This document shows positions 6,472-7,088 of a DNA stretch of 7,088 bases, in pieces. The stretch is taken from assembly GCA_035302865.1 (NCBI GenBank), contig DATGSF010000027.1:1-7088 (forward strand), given 5' to 3'. The notes under the pieces are model-generated. The model searched no databases. It worked only from the letters and a program-made list of their open reading frames with translations, and was not told the DNA's origin. Source of the DNA: DATGSF01 sp035302865 (GTDB taxonomy: Bacteria; Bacteroidota; Bacteroidia; Chitinophagales; Chitinophagaceae). The translations under genes and the position numbers were made by a program. How positions within the stretch are numbered: the stretch's first letter is position 1; the number at the start of each line of letters is the position of its first letter.

Positions 6472-7088
6472 ATGAATTTTGATAGTCTAAAAGAAAAATT
6501 CTCAAAACATCCTTTAATTTTTAAGGGGTTAAAAGAATTTTTAGAGAATAAAGAGGTAGAAAAAGCAATTAATATTGATGGTGTAAAGGGAGCGAGTATT
6601 GCTTTTTTATTAGGAGAGTTATGGAAATTAGACAAATCGCAATCCTATGTCATTGTTGTAGATGATTTTGAGCAAGCTTCTTATTTACAAAATGATTTGT
6701 CCGTCTACTTAGCTTCCAAAGAAGTCTATTTATTTCCTTCTTCTTTTAAGCAAAAGAACAGTTATGAAGCTGTAAATAGTTCACATATTTTATTGCGAAC
6801 AGAAACTTTAGAACATATTAGTAAGTCACAAACCGGTTTGTCTTTTATTATAACTTATCCTGAAGCTTTATTTGAAAAAGTTGCAGATCCTAAATCTTTA
6901 GCACCTAAAAGCATACAAGCACAGGTTGGAATAGATTTAGATGTGGAAATGACTTTAAATAAATTAGTGGACTTGGGTTTTAAGCGAGAGGATTTTGTAT
7001 ATGAACCAGGACAATTTTCAATGCGTGGTGATATTCTAGATATTTACTCTTTTGGAAATGAATATCCTTATCGATTAGAATTGTTTGG
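6472..7088 (+). CDS. mfd: Mfd, transcription-repair coupling factor (N-terminal part; 3' end outside window)
   Basis: The frame opens at the ATG at 6472 and stays open to the window edge, giving 205 complete codons of a protein that is usually about 1,100 residues. The visible part is the UvrB-like N-terminal module, which in full-length Mfd binds UvrA. Diagnostic features are VIVVDDFEQASYLQNDL (60-76), the ITYPEALFEKV strand-helix (128-138), and the hallmark FVYEPGQFSMRGDILDIYSF (175-194) followed by YPYRLELF. Mfd recognises RNA polymerase stalled at a DNA lesion, displaces it by ATP-driven translocation and recruits the UvrA/UvrB excision machinery. The RNA-polymerase-interaction and helicase domains lie beyond the window. 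The start is supported by the preceding -7 box and by the conserved N-terminal helix (LKEKFSKHPLIFKGL). No frameshift is seen. Confidence 0.93.
   Translation, partial: MNFDSLKEKFSKHPLIFKGLKEFLENKEVEKAINIDGVKGASIAFLLGELWKLDKSQSYVIVVDDFEQASYLQNDLSVYLASKEVYLFPSSFKQKNSYEAVNSSHILLRTETLEHISKSQTGLSFIITYPEALFEKVADPKSLAPKSIQAQVGIDLDVEMTLNKLVDLGFKREDFVYEPGQFSMRGDILDIYSFGNEYPYRLELF

Noticed and set aside
6423..6635. 70-codon minus-strand open frame opposite the start of mfd
   Set aside because: It overlaps the mfd promoter and N-terminus antisense and has no features of its own.

Overview
The window looks like chromosomal DNA from a member of the Bacteroidota, probably a Cytophagia- or Flavobacteriia-like marine or soil lineage. 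The evidence is a strongly AT-rich sequence (roughly 30% G+C by eye), a GldF-type gliding-motility ABC permease, a Bacteroidota-typical Ig-like lipoprotein, no Shine-Dalgarno sequences before starts, and -7 promoter boxes of the TAnnTTTG type. The genus cannot be fixed from the sequence alone.

Layout from left to right. (1) Bases 1-372 are the 3' end of an outer-membrane beta-barrel-like gene. (2) A 211-base gap follows. It holds a striking inverted repeat (412-509) that resembles a very small MITE or IS remnant, or a structured terminator with a T-tract. (3) gldF and rsgA lie on the plus strand, 9 bases apart, and are probably co-transcribed. gldG, the usual partner of gldF, is not next to it. 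(4) A minus-strand gene for a roughly 511-residue Ig-like-domain lipoprotein converges on rsgA, and the two stop codons overlap by 4 bases. (5) A short divergent promoter region (3802-3897) separates it from two plus-strand genes for polytopic O-antigen ligase/polymerase-like (Wzy_C/WaaL superfamily) membrane proteins. These two genes overlap by 4 bases (ATGA) and are clearly paralogous to each other. (6) A near-consensus Bacteroidota -7 box directly precedes the 5' end of mfd (transcription-repair coupling factor), which runs off the right edge.

rsgA (30S maturation) and mfd (transcription-coupled repair) are housekeeping genes; gldF is a motility-associated ABC permease. The two ligase-like proteins suggest a dedicated surface-glycan or glycoprotein step located outside any visible glycan gene cluster. 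No CRISPR array, tRNA, rRNA, intact insertion sequence, prophage or recognisable defence system is present. The most unusual items are the tandem translationally coupled ligase-like paralogs, the 412-509 inverted-repeat element, and the apparent separation of gldF from gldG.
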